From Tieghemostelium lacteum (Eukaryota > Evosea > Eumycetozoa > Dictyosteliales > Raperosteliaceae), in contig LODT01000006.1 in the NCBI GenBank assembly GCA_001606155.1, positions 558,001 to 622,000 of the forward strand: a stretch of 64,000 bases of DNA, in the 5' to 3' direction. Shown in pieces: positions 43,671 to 54,899 of this stretch. Positions within the stretch are counted from its first letter, which is position 1; each line of letters begins with the position of its first letter. The notes beneath the pieces were generated by a model. It was given only the letters and a program-made list of their open reading frames with translations. It did not search any database and was not told where the DNA came from. The position numbers were made by a program, and so were the translations under genes.

Positions 43671-45470
43671 ATGTTGATGATTAATATCAGATTATTAATC
43701 ATTGACTATTTAAATTCTAATAGTGATTTATTAAATTTCATAAGTACCTCAAAATCCTATTATGAATTAAAGAATAGAATAACATTTATTAGATTCCCAG
43801 AATACAATGTAGTTGAATATTACACCACTATTGATAAGAATGAAGAGACTCTATCGAATACACAATCTCTACTAAAAAGATTATGGAATAAATTAAGTTT
43901 TAAAGATAATAATAATGATAATAATAATAGTAAAATTAGTAAAGATTATTCAATGTATTTACAAAATTTACCAAAGAGATATAAAAGAATGGTAATGAAA
44001 GTTGAGAATATACCACCAACAACAAACACTTATTACTATATAAAGTTATTTAAGATTTTTGATACAATGTATATTGAGTCTTTAGAGATTGATAAAGACT
44101 TTGAACTACTGTTAAGAGTTGGTGTATATGCTTGGCCAAAGGGATTAAAGAGACTGGTAATGGGAATGGCTCATAGATATTATGGTAATACAGAACCTAT
44201 TAATATACAGAAAAACTTTCTACCAGAGGGTTTAGAGACTCTGGTATTAGGATTCAGATTCACTCATAAACTTATACCTGGATCATTACCACAATCATTA
44301 ACTGATATTACTATATACAATAGTGATTGTATCGATTTATTAAATATTGATCAGGTGATACCAAGTGCTTGTAAAATGTTAAAATTTAAATTTAAATTTG
44401 AAAGTACATTGGTACCTGGTACATTGGTATTGCACTCACTTAAAGGTTTAGAGACTTTGGAGTTGTATACAGGTTCTTCTTTATGTTTATCAGGTTTCTT
44501 AAGAGATGGCATCAAGACCCTTAGAATTGGAAATGGAAATGAGCATTTTCCAGACCTTTTAAAAAATAATATACTACCCTCGACATTGACAGACCTAACG
44601 CTGTCGAATTTTAACTTTAAGATTCCACCTGGTGTCTTTCCATCTAGTCTAACTAGACTCCAAATGGGGTTCTATGATTGGCATCCATTAGCTATTGATA
44701 CACTTCCTCAGAGTATAACTGATTTGTCATTACTTAGATACAGTTTTCCATTAACCAAAAACAGTCTTCCAATGTCACTTAAGTATCTCAACCTTGGACA
44801 ACACTATAATTATCCTCTGTTGATGGGTTTGTTACCTCCTACCATTAAGGAACTGAGATTTAGTGAAGACAGTTTTTTTAACACAGAGATTCATCAGTTA
44901 CCTGAAAGTTTAGAGCTATTGAAACTGGGGTCTATGTTTAATCAATCTTTAGATACTGTTTCTTATTTAAGATTCCTAAGGGTTTTGTATATAGGTATAA
45001 GATTTTGTCATCCTCTTCCACCTCTTCCTCAGTCTTTAAGAGAGCTGTATATAGAATGTTGCTATGAAGAAACATTATTAAGGTATCCACTACCTGATAA
45101 ACTCTATAAACTTGCAATTAACCAGTTTCCTGAGACTTTAGAATTTCAATTAAATAGAAAAGTTCTCCCAGATTCTATTAATATTTTAGTTTTGGGAAGA
45201 TGTTTCAGTCAGGTTATTCAACCCGATCTAACACTACCCAAATCACTATCACATTTGGAGTTTGGTTATAGATATAATAAATCACTTCAAGAAGGTTCCC
45301 TACCTGAAGGTCTATCAATTTTAAAATTTAATGAAGGTTACAAACAGTATATCACCAAACCTATGCTACCATCAACTCTCTCTCAAATACACATTACACA
45401 AGAACAACGACCATTTTTACCAAAAATATTACCTCTATATTGCAGAGTATTCATAACAAAAACATTATAA
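43671..45470 (+). CDS. FNIP-repeat protein with F-box-like head
   Basis: This single-exon protein has 599 residues. The head, RLLIIDYLNSNSDLLNFIST then SKSYYELKNRITFIRFP, is the F-box-like start shared by FNIP proteins. From about residue 160 to the end, FNIP repeats run in tandem with the consensus LPxSLxxLxLGxxFNxPLxxGxLP (for example LPQSLTDITIYNSD, LPMSLKYLNLGQHYNYPL, LPESLELLKLGSMFNQSL). The fold is expected to be an LRR-like solenoid. It is the first of two tandem genes of the same type on this strand (next start 187 bases on), which suggests local duplication. Family function is unproven; ubiquitin-ligase substrate recruitment is the usual inference. No introns and no membrane segment. 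Confidence 0.82.
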   Translation: MLMINIRLLIIDYLNSNSDLLNFISTSKSYYELKNRITFIRFPEYNVVEYYTTIDKNEETLSNTQSLLKRLWNKLSFKDNNNDNNNSKISKDYSMYLQNLPKRYKRMVMKVENIPPTTNTYYYIKLFKIFDTMYIESLEIDKDFELLLRVGVYAWPKGLKRLVMGMAHRYYGNTEPINIQKNFLPEGLETLVLGFRFTHKLIPGSLPQSLTDITIYNSDCIDLLNIDQVIPSACKMLKFKFKFESTLVPGTLVLHSLKGLETLELYTGSSLCLSGFLRDGIKTLRIGNGNEHFPDLLKNNILPSTLTDLTLSNFNFKIPPGVFPSSLTRLQMGFYDWHPLAIDTLPQSITDLSLLRYSFPLTKNSLPMSLKYLNLGQHYNYPLLMGLLPPTIKELRFSEDSFFNTEIHQLPESLELLKLGSMFNQSLDTVSYLRFLRVLYIGIRFCHPLPPLPQSLRELYIECCYEETLLRYPLPDKLYKLAINQFPETLEFQLNRKVLPDSINILVLGRCFSQVIQPDLTLPKSLSHLEFGYRYNKSLQEGSLPEGLSILKFNEGYKQYITKPMLPSTLSQIHITQEQRPFLPKILPLYCRVFITKTL

Positions 45471-45657
45471 TGATAGATTATTTTTGTAAAATTATGATTT
45501 AATTTATTTAATAAAAATAGAGACAAGACATGTCAGAACAACAATAGTCCTATTACATCTTTTTTAAAGGTTATAACATTATTTTTCATTTACTATGAAT
45601 TTTAATGTTTTTTTATTTTAAATATCTCATCAATCAAACGATTTAAAAATTAAAAAG

Positions 45658-47571
45658 ATGTTTATGATTAATATTATATTATTAATCATTCAATTTTTAA
45701 ATAGTGATGTTGATAAAATAAATTTTATTAGAACTTGTAAATCATATTATGAATTAAAAGACAGGATAACATTTGATATCTTTCCTTTTGATTATACTTT
45801 AAATTTTAACCAAAAGGATAAAGATAACGAAAAAAAAGTAGTAGCAACAGAATCAAAGAAAAAAGGTTTTTGGATATTTGGTAGAAAAAGTATGAGTAAT
45901 ACTATCATATCAGTAGAGATTAGTAAATACAGGAAAAACACTACTAGAGATAAACTTTATATTGCAATTCAGCTACCAAAGAGATTCAAAAGCTTATTTT
46001 TTCAGAATATTGATGATCATTATTATGCAGTAAAAAAGATTAATCCCATCTATTGTAAATTTCCGATATATCGTGCAATTATAAATACCATTGAAAATAT
46101 ATATATTGAAAAACTTGAACTTAATATGTATTTTGATTCTTTATTGTATTTTGATACACTAAGATGGCCACAAGGACTGAAGGAATTGATTCTAGGTTTA
46201 TCAGATCCAATTCATAATTGTTTACCTAAACCTTTATCAATTATACCAAAAGGATTCTTTCCTGAAGGTTTGCAGACTTTAAAGTTGGGATACAATTTTT
46301 ATCATCAATTAGGTAAAGAATCACTACCAGAATCAATCACTAAACTTCATCTAAAATCTGGAATATCCTATGACTATACCAATGTGAATTTATATGCACC
46401 TAGAAATTGTAAAGATCTATGTTTGGGTAGTTTAATGAATAGAGTTTTAATTGTTAGTAAGGATATAGCTCCAAATATAGTAATTCTAGATTTACATGGT
46501 TGGGATTGTGATTTCCTTGAACCATTTCCACCAACTCTAAGAGACTTCAGAATGGGAGGAGCTAATAATACATTGAGACCAGGTCTGTTAAATGAAGGTC
46601 TTGAAAAACTAACTATGGGAATATTCAAAGTTGTAGATCACAATAATAATCCTGGCCATTTTTGGGATGAAGGTATATTGCCATCATCTCTAATTGAATT
46701 GTACCTATGGCGATATAATCACCAAATACCAAACGATTGTAAATTTCCACCAAATTTGAAAATTCTAGATCTAGAATATTATCGAAAATCATTGGAATTT
46801 TCAACACTCCCTCCTTCTATAAATCGACTAGAAATAGGATTATATAATGAACCAATACCTGCTGGAAGCTTACCTCCAATACTAGAATATCTATATTTAG
46901 GCGAGGAGTTTAATCACCCTCTAATGAAAGGTTCTCTGCCAGATTCCATTAAAGAACTTCAATTTTCTATTAAAAGATGTAAATTTAACTCAGAAATATG
47001 TGAATTTCCTCAGAGTTTGGAAATTTTGAAATTTGGAAAGAATTTTAATCAATCACTACACTCTTTATCTAAACTAACCAATTTAAAAGAGTTGACTGTT
47101 GATGATGGCTTTCAACAATCTCTTCCAAAACTACCTGGTTCTCTTGAGTCATTGACTATTGGGACATGGTATAATGCTACCATTACAGAAGATTTACCAA
47201 AGTCACTTAAAATACTCAAAATCCATAATTGTAAAATATCGAAAGATTTTAATATTGATAATATTCTACAGGATGGTTTAGATACATTAATATTAGGTAG
47301 AGATTTTAACCATAAATTTAAAGCTGGTATTACACTTCCCAGTTCACTTAGACATCTTGAATTGAGTAAAGAATATAAAGAAACACTTGAAGAAGGGTCA
47401 CTTCCAGAAGGTCTATCAACACTAAAATTCTATTTTCACAAGAATAATTGTAATATATTACCATCAACTCTCACTAAATTATATTGTGAGTTTAATTATA
47501 AAAGCAAAGTACCACTAAGACTTAAACCTGGAATTCCATTTTATTGTAATGTTTACCTGTATATAGAATAA
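45658..47571 (+). CDS. FNIP-repeat protein with F-box-like head
   Basis: This single-exon protein has 637 residues. The head reads MFMINIILLIIQFLNSDVDK then FIRTCKSYYELKDRITFDIF, and is closest to that of the preceding gene at 43671, so the two are probably a tandem duplicate pair. A charged insert (KDKDNEKKVVATESKKKGF) follows the head. FNIP repeats fill the rest, for example LPESITKLHLKSG, LPPILEYLYLGEEFNHPL and LPSSLRHLELSKEYKETL. It converges with the next FNIP-like gene, with 59 bases between stop codons. Repeat identity between the pair is moderate, so the duplication is not recent. Confidence 0.82.
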   Translation: MFMINIILLIIQFLNSDVDKINFIRTCKSYYELKDRITFDIFPFDYTLNFNQKDKDNEKKVVATESKKKGFWIFGRKSMSNTIISVEISKYRKNTTRDKLYIAIQLPKRFKSLFFQNIDDHYYAVKKINPIYCKFPIYRAIINTIENIYIEKLELNMYFDSLLYFDTLRWPQGLKELILGLSDPIHNCLPKPLSIIPKGFFPEGLQTLKLGYNFYHQLGKESLPESITKLHLKSGISYDYTNVNLYAPRNCKDLCLGSLMNRVLIVSKDIAPNIVILDLHGWDCDFLEPFPPTLRDFRMGGANNTLRPGLLNEGLEKLTMGIFKVVDHNNNPGHFWDEGILPSSLIELYLWRYNHQIPNDCKFPPNLKILDLEYYRKSLEFSTLPPSINRLEIGLYNEPIPAGSLPPILEYLYLGEEFNHPLMKGSLPDSIKELQFSIKRCKFNSEICEFPQSLEILKFGKNFNQSLHSLSKLTNLKELTVDDGFQQSLPKLPGSLESLTIGTWYNATITEDLPKSLKILKIHNCKISKDFNIDNILQDGLDTLILGRDFNHKFKAGITLPSSLRHLELSKEYKETLEEGSLPEGLSTLKFYFHKNNCNILPSTLTKLYCEFNYKSKVPLRLKPGIPFYCNVYLYIE

Positions 47572-47630
47572 ATGGATTTACTGTTTTGTTTAAAAAAAAT
47601 GATAAAAATGGTTTGGACAGGGTTGTGTGT

Positions 47631-49410
47631 TTATTTTTCATCTTCCATTATGATTGGAATATATTGAGGAATCTTGAGAGAATCTCTAGAGGGTATAAAC
47701 TTGTTGGAGTCTTGTGAAAATATTATTGTTACTGATTCAAGAGATGGTAGATTAAATTCCTCAAAAGTAGTCTCTTTGGAGGCTCTTTGGATGGTTAGAG
47801 TCTTGATTTTTGGTGGCATGGCAGAGGTATTAAAAACTCTGGATATAAATGAAGAGGTCTTATATTTGACTACGGAATGGTATTGTGAAAGGTCGATGTT
47901 ATTCAATCTACCTTGTACACACAGAGATTTAACAGAATCTGGAATAGCATAATCTTCCATTACAACCAACCCATATAGATTCAAATGAAGTTTCTTTACT
48001 GAACTTGGAATCATACCTTTTTTAATGACAACATTGTCTCTATGTACCGTAATAGAGAGTTTGGAAATGGACGATGGTAAAGGTTCTTTAACATCATTGT
48101 CACTGATGGTTATAGACAATGTATGGATAAATGAAAGTCTTGAAAAACCTTTGAATAATGAACTACTGTAATTGGTAGTCAGTGATTTTATAGATGAAGG
48201 TATTCTGGAAATGTCAGTGGATCCTATCATCTTTGAATGCAGATTGATACTACCAATACTAGGCAGATAATGTGATATGGCTCTGATGTTTTTAAACTTT
48301 TTTAACAGAGTTAGATCAGTGACTGAAGATGGAATTCCAGGTAACTCAATACGCTTTTCTGATGAATTTATAAGATAAAGTCTATTGACAAACGATGGAA
48401 TACAGTTAAAATCGTGATAGTGTATTGCATGTGTACTCTCAATGTAAAGAGTACGAATAGAAGTTGGAAAACATCTTGGACCTACTACAATATTGTCACA
48501 AGATCCGTTATGTGACATATCAAATTTCAAGTGGCATTCAACAACTTGGTTTGGAATAACACCCTCTTCAAGTACTATTCTTACTGGTTGTTGATGTCTT
48601 TGGTATCTATAAGTATAGGTAGCGTTAATTGTCAGATGTCTAACTGATTTTGGAATAGAACCAACTTTGATGAGGTTCAATGGGCACTCTAGAGACAGTC
48701 TAACCACACCTTCTGGAATAACACCTGGTTCCAGGGTATAAGTGTTACCTTTAATCGTTACCTCTCTGACTGTATGTGGAATCACCGGTCTAACCATTTC
48801 CTCATGAGTGTAATGCAGTAGCAGTTTATCAACTGATATTGGAATTAACCCATGTTCCAGTGTATCAGTACAATGGCAATAGTGTCTAATATTCAATTCC
48901 AATAGTGAAGGTGACGATTTCAGTAGAGTTTCTTGAATACTTCTTAATCTCTTCATACATCCAGAGAAATGAAGTGTAGATATACCTCTAGGTACTTGAT
49001 TCAGCTCCATTGGAGACTGTTGTTGGTGTCCTGATACATGATGTTCAGCAGACAATGTCAAATGGTCAATCACCAGTGATCTCTGAGACAACTTTCTATT
49101 GTGATCGTCTAGACTCATTCTACTGTACCGTGATGGAAAATGGCCTGTAATCTCACCAGTAAACAATCTCTCTATATGTGCATAAGGAAAATCCAAAAAC
49201 ATAATCTTATTCTTTAGAGAATACAATGATTTGCAACTACCCAAGAAATATAACCTCAATCGGTCATTTCTAATCAAATCTATAATTTTAATTAAAATAT
49301 AATGATTATTAACTACAGGTAAAGTAGATATCGTTAGTCTATTTATTCGTTTGTTAAAAATAAATTTTAGGTAGTTAGAAAGTTGGACATCACTTACGTA
49401 TTCTATCCAT
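47631..49410 (-). CDS. Divergent FNIP-like repeat protein with a 13-base first exon
   Basis: Exon 1 is 49398-49410, only ATG plus ten bases (MDRI and one base of the next codon), ending in a GTAAGT donor. An 85-base intron leads to exon 2 at 47631-49312. The protein has 564 residues. The join rebuilds the family head: NNHYILIKIIDLIRNDRLRL then CKSLYSLKNKIMFLDFP. The body has FNIP-type repeats with Ile replacing Leu in the signature (IPKSVRHLTINATY, IPSSVTDLTLLKKF, IPSSVKKLHLNLYG). Histidine is unusually frequent in the region after the head (HHVSGHQQQ). The neighbours in the cluster are either intronless or have one intron later in the head region. The tiny first exon is inferred from splice consensus, phase and family resemblance. 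Confidence 0.72.
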
Positions 49411-50427
49411 TATTTTTAAATATATACACCTATTGAATAATAGAAAAATTTAAATTCAAATAGTGATGAACATTTTTGTAAATATTTCAATTTGTATAAT
49501 TGTGATCGGTTTGATGCTGCTGTTGCACACAGATCAAATCAATCAACACCCACCCTTGCTTCATTTTTTGTATAAAAAATTTTTTAGTTTCTTGAAGATC
49601 TAAATTTGGGTTCGCTCGTTTTAATAACTTATAATAAATGAACCCATTTTTTAAATTAAATTTATTTATTAAATACTGATTTGGAATTCTGCCAATATGA
49701 TATTCTATTAATCAAAAAAAATGCCTTTAGAATAAATAAAAACTAAAAAAAGATATTTTTTAAGTGAAAGTGGATTGTATTTTCCCTTTATTTGGTGAAC
49801 TTTGAAAATATTCCACTGTAGCATTGAGTATTTCATAGAAGTCAAAAACATTCATTATATGAATTCAAAAATTATTCAAACCCCTTCATTGAACTTGAAT
49901 ATTTAATTTAACTAATGATTTTAAACATTTTTTCTATACTAAAGTGACAATGGTGCGAAATCTTTTAGCTAAAAGAAAAGTCTAAAAATTAATAGAAAAT
50001 ATCTATAAATGTTGAAATCTTTAAAGAATGGGAAGTGTGTGGTGTGATGTGATTTATAAGAAAAAAAAAATTTACCAGATCATTGGGTTTTTGCTAACTA
50101 ATAATAATTCAAACAATTATTAATAGTGTATTTATCAGATTAGTTAAAAGATTATTTGAATTATAATTATAGGTAATAAAGATAAGAGTAAAACCGTACC
50201 TCTTATCAAAAAGATTTCAGTGAAGTAATCTCAGAGATTAGAGCCACCAATAAGTAATTCGTAGTGAGAAATTTTTCTGAATCATCTTAACCTAACTGAT
50301 TTACTTTGAGGGTCTATTTATAAAATTGAATTCTCAATGTGACGATTTGTAATACTAGAGATGCAGTGTAAATAAAAATTATAATGTGAGGAAAGTTTTG
50401 GGGTGTTAAAAACGTTTACCATTGGTT
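49411..50427. other. 1-kb intergenic region with C-rich box and two small hairpins
   Basis: Upstream of the FNIP-like gene and downstream of the RhoGAP gene, both on the minus strand. CACCCACCC lies near 49546-49554, a G-box-like site on the minus strand. Two hairpins lie close together near the RhoGAP 3' end: GATAAGAG/CTCTTATC (50181-50188 with 50200-50207) and TAATCTC/GAGATTA (50226-50232 with 50234-50240). A 45-codon open frame at 49466-49603 with a hydrophobic head was considered and not accepted. Confidence 0.4.
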
Positions 50428-53088
50428 TTACCCTGACTTTGGTAAACTTGGTGGTGGTGGTAATTGGAAACCTTTATTTAAAAAGCTTTTAGTTGGAACA
50501 GTTGGACTTGATGATGGTTGATCTTGTGATGGTAATGGTCTGACATCTTTAAGTGATGATGTTTTACTTGCTGATTTCATTGATTTTAGAATTTCCAATG
50601 CTTCAGGATCAATTTTGTTTTCTTGTTCTTTGGTGTAGGTATTTGAGGATGATGATGATAATTGGTTATTGTATGCTGTTGTTAGTAATGGGTTTGAAGA
50701 TGTTGGTATTTGTTGACCATTGAGATGTGATGCTAATGATGGTGGAGGTGGTAATACAGGTCTAACTGTCTTTTTAATGAGGTTAGGTGAGTTTGGTGAA
50801 CTTCCACTACCACTTGACAAGTTCAATGTGGATGCTGAATGTTTTGGTGTTTGTATTGGTGAGTTACTTCCTCCACTACTTGATAGGTTCAATAGTGATG
50901 ATGAAGATGGAGATTTAGTTGATAATGGTACTGGTGTACTACCACCTGACACAGACAATGAAGATGTATTAGGTGACAATGGAATTGGATTATTACTTGG
51001 TGGAGGTGTATAGTTATTATTTGGAGGTGGACTTTGTTCAACAGTTGCTCTTGGTTTAGGTATAAGTGGTGGAAATACCTGTGGTCTTTGTCCAGGAAGT
51101 TGTGGTGATGTTCCTGGTGTTGAGTTTGCTGATGATGGCGGTTTAGGTAGTGGGCCACTAGGTACTGGTGGTTTATGTGGACTTGTTTGTTGCTGTTGCT
51201 GTTGCTGTATAACTCTTTGACTAGGTAACTGTGGTGATGATATTGGTGTTAAATGTACAATTGCAGGGGGTATTGTGGTGTTAGTTGGTGAAGTTGTAGG
51301 TGTAAATGTATTATTTGAATTAAATGAATTTGAAGGTGAAGATGCTGTACTATTTTCATCAGCACCATTATCTGCGTTATTAACTTCAATTTCAATTAAA
51401 TTCAATGGACAGATATCCAAGAGAGTCGAATGACTTTCAATTAGAATTTTAATAAAATATTTCTCCAATTCTACATTGGTTAGAATTTTCTCTGGATTAG
51501 TGCATCTAAGGAAACTAGGTGCAAAGACCATGGAGACATTATCCAAGTTCATTTTGGATAGGAGTACATTGTCTGGTGATATCAAATCATTCAAGAACGA
51601 TACAATAAATGTAACAATCTTTTGGTTGATTGAAGGTAGTTGTTTGAAGACAATTTGAATAAGGTCATCTGTGTTTTCACATTGAACTGCCTTATCATAT
51701 AGAGCATCTGGAATGAGAGGTTGGGGCATTTCCCTAAGCCAAAGTTTCAATAGAGATGCTAAAACATGTACATTGGTCTCTTGGACTTTATAATCACCTT
51801 CATTCAACTGTTTTTTTAGAAGAGTAATAGATTCATTATGACCTGGAATTCTGAAGATACCTTCAGTCTTAAACCCATCATTTCTCTTAATAAGTTGTAC
51901 GAGTAGTACCAATACATAAGGTACATCCAAATCAGGATACCTGTTCTTTTGTTTAGACATTACCTCGCCAATAGGCACATGAAACACTGCATTTGGAGAC
52001 TGATGAGAAGTGTCATCATGTGAGTGTTTACTGTAATTTCCAGTGTGAATGACTCTCTCAGACTGCTGATTAGCACCACTATTACTACTACCTCCTATAT
52101 TTATACCCAACACTGACATTGTAGATCTCCACCCTTTTTTCTTTTTTTCCTTTTCACAAGCTTCAAACACAAATTCTGGGGTGGCTGTATTTATGGATTT
52201 ATTAAAATTGACAAATGCCATAATATCACGTTTAGTGTCAATGGCATTGACAATATCCTCTGATTCCTTTTGAGTTTGTGTGAATTTTATAGGTGCACTT
52301 TCAAACTCTGCTATAAATTTCTTTAAATTTGTTTTCATCTTTTGCATTCTAATTGTCTCAAGACGTTGTATATCCTAATATTATTTCAAATTAACATATT
52401 ATTAATACCACCAAATCTCAATCTCTCTCTTTATATATATATTTACATTTTGGATTTTTGGTAACTTTTCACTGTGAAATAGATTTTCATATTTATTCGC
52501 AATGGATATTTGTTCTCTGTATTCCTCTTCTGCAATTCCAATTTTACTTGCATCGCTTTCAGGGTCTTTAAATATAGAATCATAATTTGATTTGGAATTT
52601 CTAAGTGCATCAAAAACTGCTTTTCTTTCTTTTGCCAAATCCTGTCCATCTGAAACATACTAAAGTAAAATTTTATTTGATCAAATGGTTAATATTAAAA
52701 TAGGAGTGAGGGTAGTGGTGGTGGCGGTGGGGGATGTGTCATTTAAAAAACATACAGTTTTATGCTCAGATTTCAAATCTTTGATAAATGTATTCAATGG
52801 TTCTGATATATCATCATTAACCTTTTGAGCAATTGCTAGAATGTGATTGGAATATTGGTTGAGGTTTTCAACCATTACTGCAAATGCTGATGTAATACCA
52901 CCAATCTTTTTGAGATTTGGTTGTGATTTACATAGTTTTTGTAAACTTTTTGCATACTCTTCCTCAATTTGTATCCTCTTTTCTAGAAATTTTCTAATGG
53001 TTGTTGAATCATTTAGACCCTTATCAATCTCTTCACTAATTAATTCAATTTCATTATTCGCTGGTAATTTGGTTGACCCAACGTTCAT
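50428..53088 (-). CDS. F-BAR/RhoGAP protein (srGAP-like)
   Basis: Exons 52756-53088, 52447-52659 and 50428-52374 join in frame to give 830 residues. The F-BAR (FCH) membrane-curving domain fills residues 10-250: IRKFLEKRIQIEEEYAKSLQ, then LKSEHKTYVSDGQDLAKERK across the first join, and IRMQKMKTNLKKFIAEFESA. The RhoGAP domain is at about 315-500: EGIFRIPGH with the arginine finger, LASLLKLWLREMPQPLIP, and NLDNVSMVFAPSFLR. The tail is a long Pro/Ser-rich disordered region with PPPP motifs likely to bind SH3 proteins. It should stimulate GTP hydrolysis by a Rho/Rac GTPase at curved membranes, for example in phagocytosis or contractile-vacuole work. Dictyostelium has several F-BAR-RhoGAPs; I cannot tell which orthologue this is. 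Catalytic residues are present. Confidence 0.88.
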
Positions 53089-53399
53089 TCTGTTCTGTAC
53101 GTTACTAATTTAATTTTCTGATTTCTAATAATACACAATATAAAAGTACAAAGAAAAGGGTTTTTGAAATTTTTTGATCACCTTCTTTTTTTTTAAATTA
53201 TTTCAGAAAAACGATCCACAAAAATCTAAAATAAATATCTCAATTCAGAAAAAATATATTTTAATAATTTTTAATTCATTTAAATCCAATAAATAAAGAG
53301 AATATTATTCAATTAATTATTAATTTTATTTTTTTTGGAATATCAAAATAAAAACTTTCATAATATTTTCAAAAATAATTAAACAAGCAGCACAACAAT
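53089..53399. other. Promoter region of the F-BAR/RhoGAP gene
   Basis: AT-rich DNA with A and T tracts; nothing recognised. Confidence 0.4.
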
Positions 53400-53975
53400 C
53401 GGTATTTTAAATAGTACCAATAATAATAATATTAACACATCTTCAAGAGCTATTTTAATTCAAGCTAACAGAAAGAGATATCAAGAGGATGACGATGATG
53501 AGGAAGAATATGAAGAGACCAGGGACGATGGAGTAGAGTGTAAGACTTAAGTTATATTAAGGATAGTTATATTAAGTTCTAAAGTGTTATATGTATCTTT
53601 AACGTACTATAGACCCTACTGAACCACAATGGTTTAATGTTTATTATATATGTTTATTAGAGACCCTAGATCTCTATATATTACTATATATGGAAATGTT
53701 ACTAGTTTTGTCTATTGTTCTATACTAAGACAAGTTACCTAAACAGACCAATGTCTGACAGTAGAGGTACTCTCAGAATCAACATTAATCATTAATGAAA
53801 GTTACAGTAATAACGGTATGAAATGATGGAAAAGAATATTCTCAGTCTAAAAAACTCACCAATTCAAGTACTGTAAACAGTTTAAATATAACACCTATTA
53901 AATCAACAGAACAACAACAACCTATTTCTTTCAAATTTATTAGAAACAAAATCAACAACAGCCTTCAACTATGAA
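53400..53975 (+). pseudogene. Decayed host gene fragment(s)
   Basis: Two coding-looking stretches lie here. At about 53419-53540 the frame reads Asn repeats, then SSRAILIQANRKRYQEDDDD and EEEYEETRDD, ending at a GTAAGA that looks like a splice donor. At about 53849-53975 another reads KKLTNSSTVNSLNITPIKST then ISFKFIRNKINN. Between them is AT-rich DNA with a duplicated AGTTATATTAAG (53550-53561 and 53565-53576). No start codon or continuous gene model was found. I read this as the remains of one or two intracellular protein genes. The family is not recognised. Confidence 0.35.
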
Positions 53976-54013
53976 AATGTTGAAAAAATTTGTCAAAAAA
54001 GTGATGATTTTGT

Positions 54014-54840
54014 TTACTTTATTATTCTTAAATTAACGAATAGATTTAATATCAATCCAACCACACACCATATTTTATGATGAAATTCGAGATTCCAGTC
54101 ACACCCTATTTTTGCTCGGTAATAATCTCTACAAATTGCAAATCCTTTAATGAAAGCAAAGACATTTTCAATAATTATTCTAATTTCCATAAATCTGGAA
54201 TCACTTTCTTCCTATGTTTTATCTCTAGTTCCTTGTGGCATTGGAATAAAACTTTTGTAAATTTTATCTGAACCTTTAAATCCTTTATCACCAATTATAA
54301 ATTCAAATTTGGGATCGAATTGTTCAAAGAAGCTAACCATTTCATGCATTAAACCCTGGTCACTTCTTGAACCAGGTCTAGAGGGCAATAATCCCTATTT
54401 TTCCTTTTGGGTTACAAAAAACCAATTTTGGATGAGAAACCTTTTTTTCCACTATTAAATATAATAATCCATCTGAGAGTTTAAATTCTCTTGCCAGAGA
54501 CAAATATTAGTATCTTCTTCTTCCCTGATCATAAGTGTCTGGGAAAATCGAAGGGTTAATCTCTTTATATTGTGGCTCTTCTTTTTTGACCATAATTCTT
54601 TTACTCTCCCTTTCACTAACAATACTGTGTTCATTTATACTATTGTTGTTACTATCTTTTATCTCTGTGATTGGTTCAGTCATATTTATGTACCTATTGC
54701 TACTATTTGTAAGACAAACCAACTCTGTTGCCCCTGCCGACAAGAGTAAATTTCACCCGTAGCATTACCGTCATATTTCAAAAATCATGACTATTACTAC
54801 CAAGGCTTTTAGGAGAATAATCTGAAGACCGAGATGTTAA
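54014..54840 (-). mobile_element. Degraded DNA transposon: DDE transposase remnant (PIF/Harbinger-like, DDE_Tnp_4)
   Basis: The minus strand, read from about 54840 down to a stop at 54014, carries blocks of a DDE transposase in shifting frames. In order: a Ser-rich head (SRSSDYSPKSLGSN); a charged segment at 54507-54743 (ESKRIMVKKEEPQYKEINPS); LAREFKLSDGLLYLIVEKKV; then RPGSRSDQGLMHEMVSFFEQ, FIIGDKGFKGS and IIENVFAFIKGFAICRDYYR; and finally HHKIWCVVGLILN. The SDQ and GDKGF blocks sit where the second and third acidic residues of the DDE_Tnp_4 fold lie, and xENVFxxxK is its usual closing motif. At least two stops and two frame shifts interrupt it. Terminal inverted repeats were not identified. 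The element is dead but still legible, so probably of moderate age. Confidence 0.65.
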
Positions 54841-54899
54841 AAAATTGGGTTCTTATTTACCGATCCATTCTTTTTTTTGAAGTTCAAGTGTATCATTCA

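Noticed and set aside
49466-49603. 45-codon open frame with a hydrophobic N-terminus, plus strand
   Set aside because: Short, in AT-rich intergenic DNA, with a homopolymer-derived tail; a signal-peptide look is common by chance in such sequence.
54507-54743. 78-residue open frame as an independent gene
   Set aside because: It lies directly upstream of, and in line with, the transposase remnant on the same strand and is better read as part of it.
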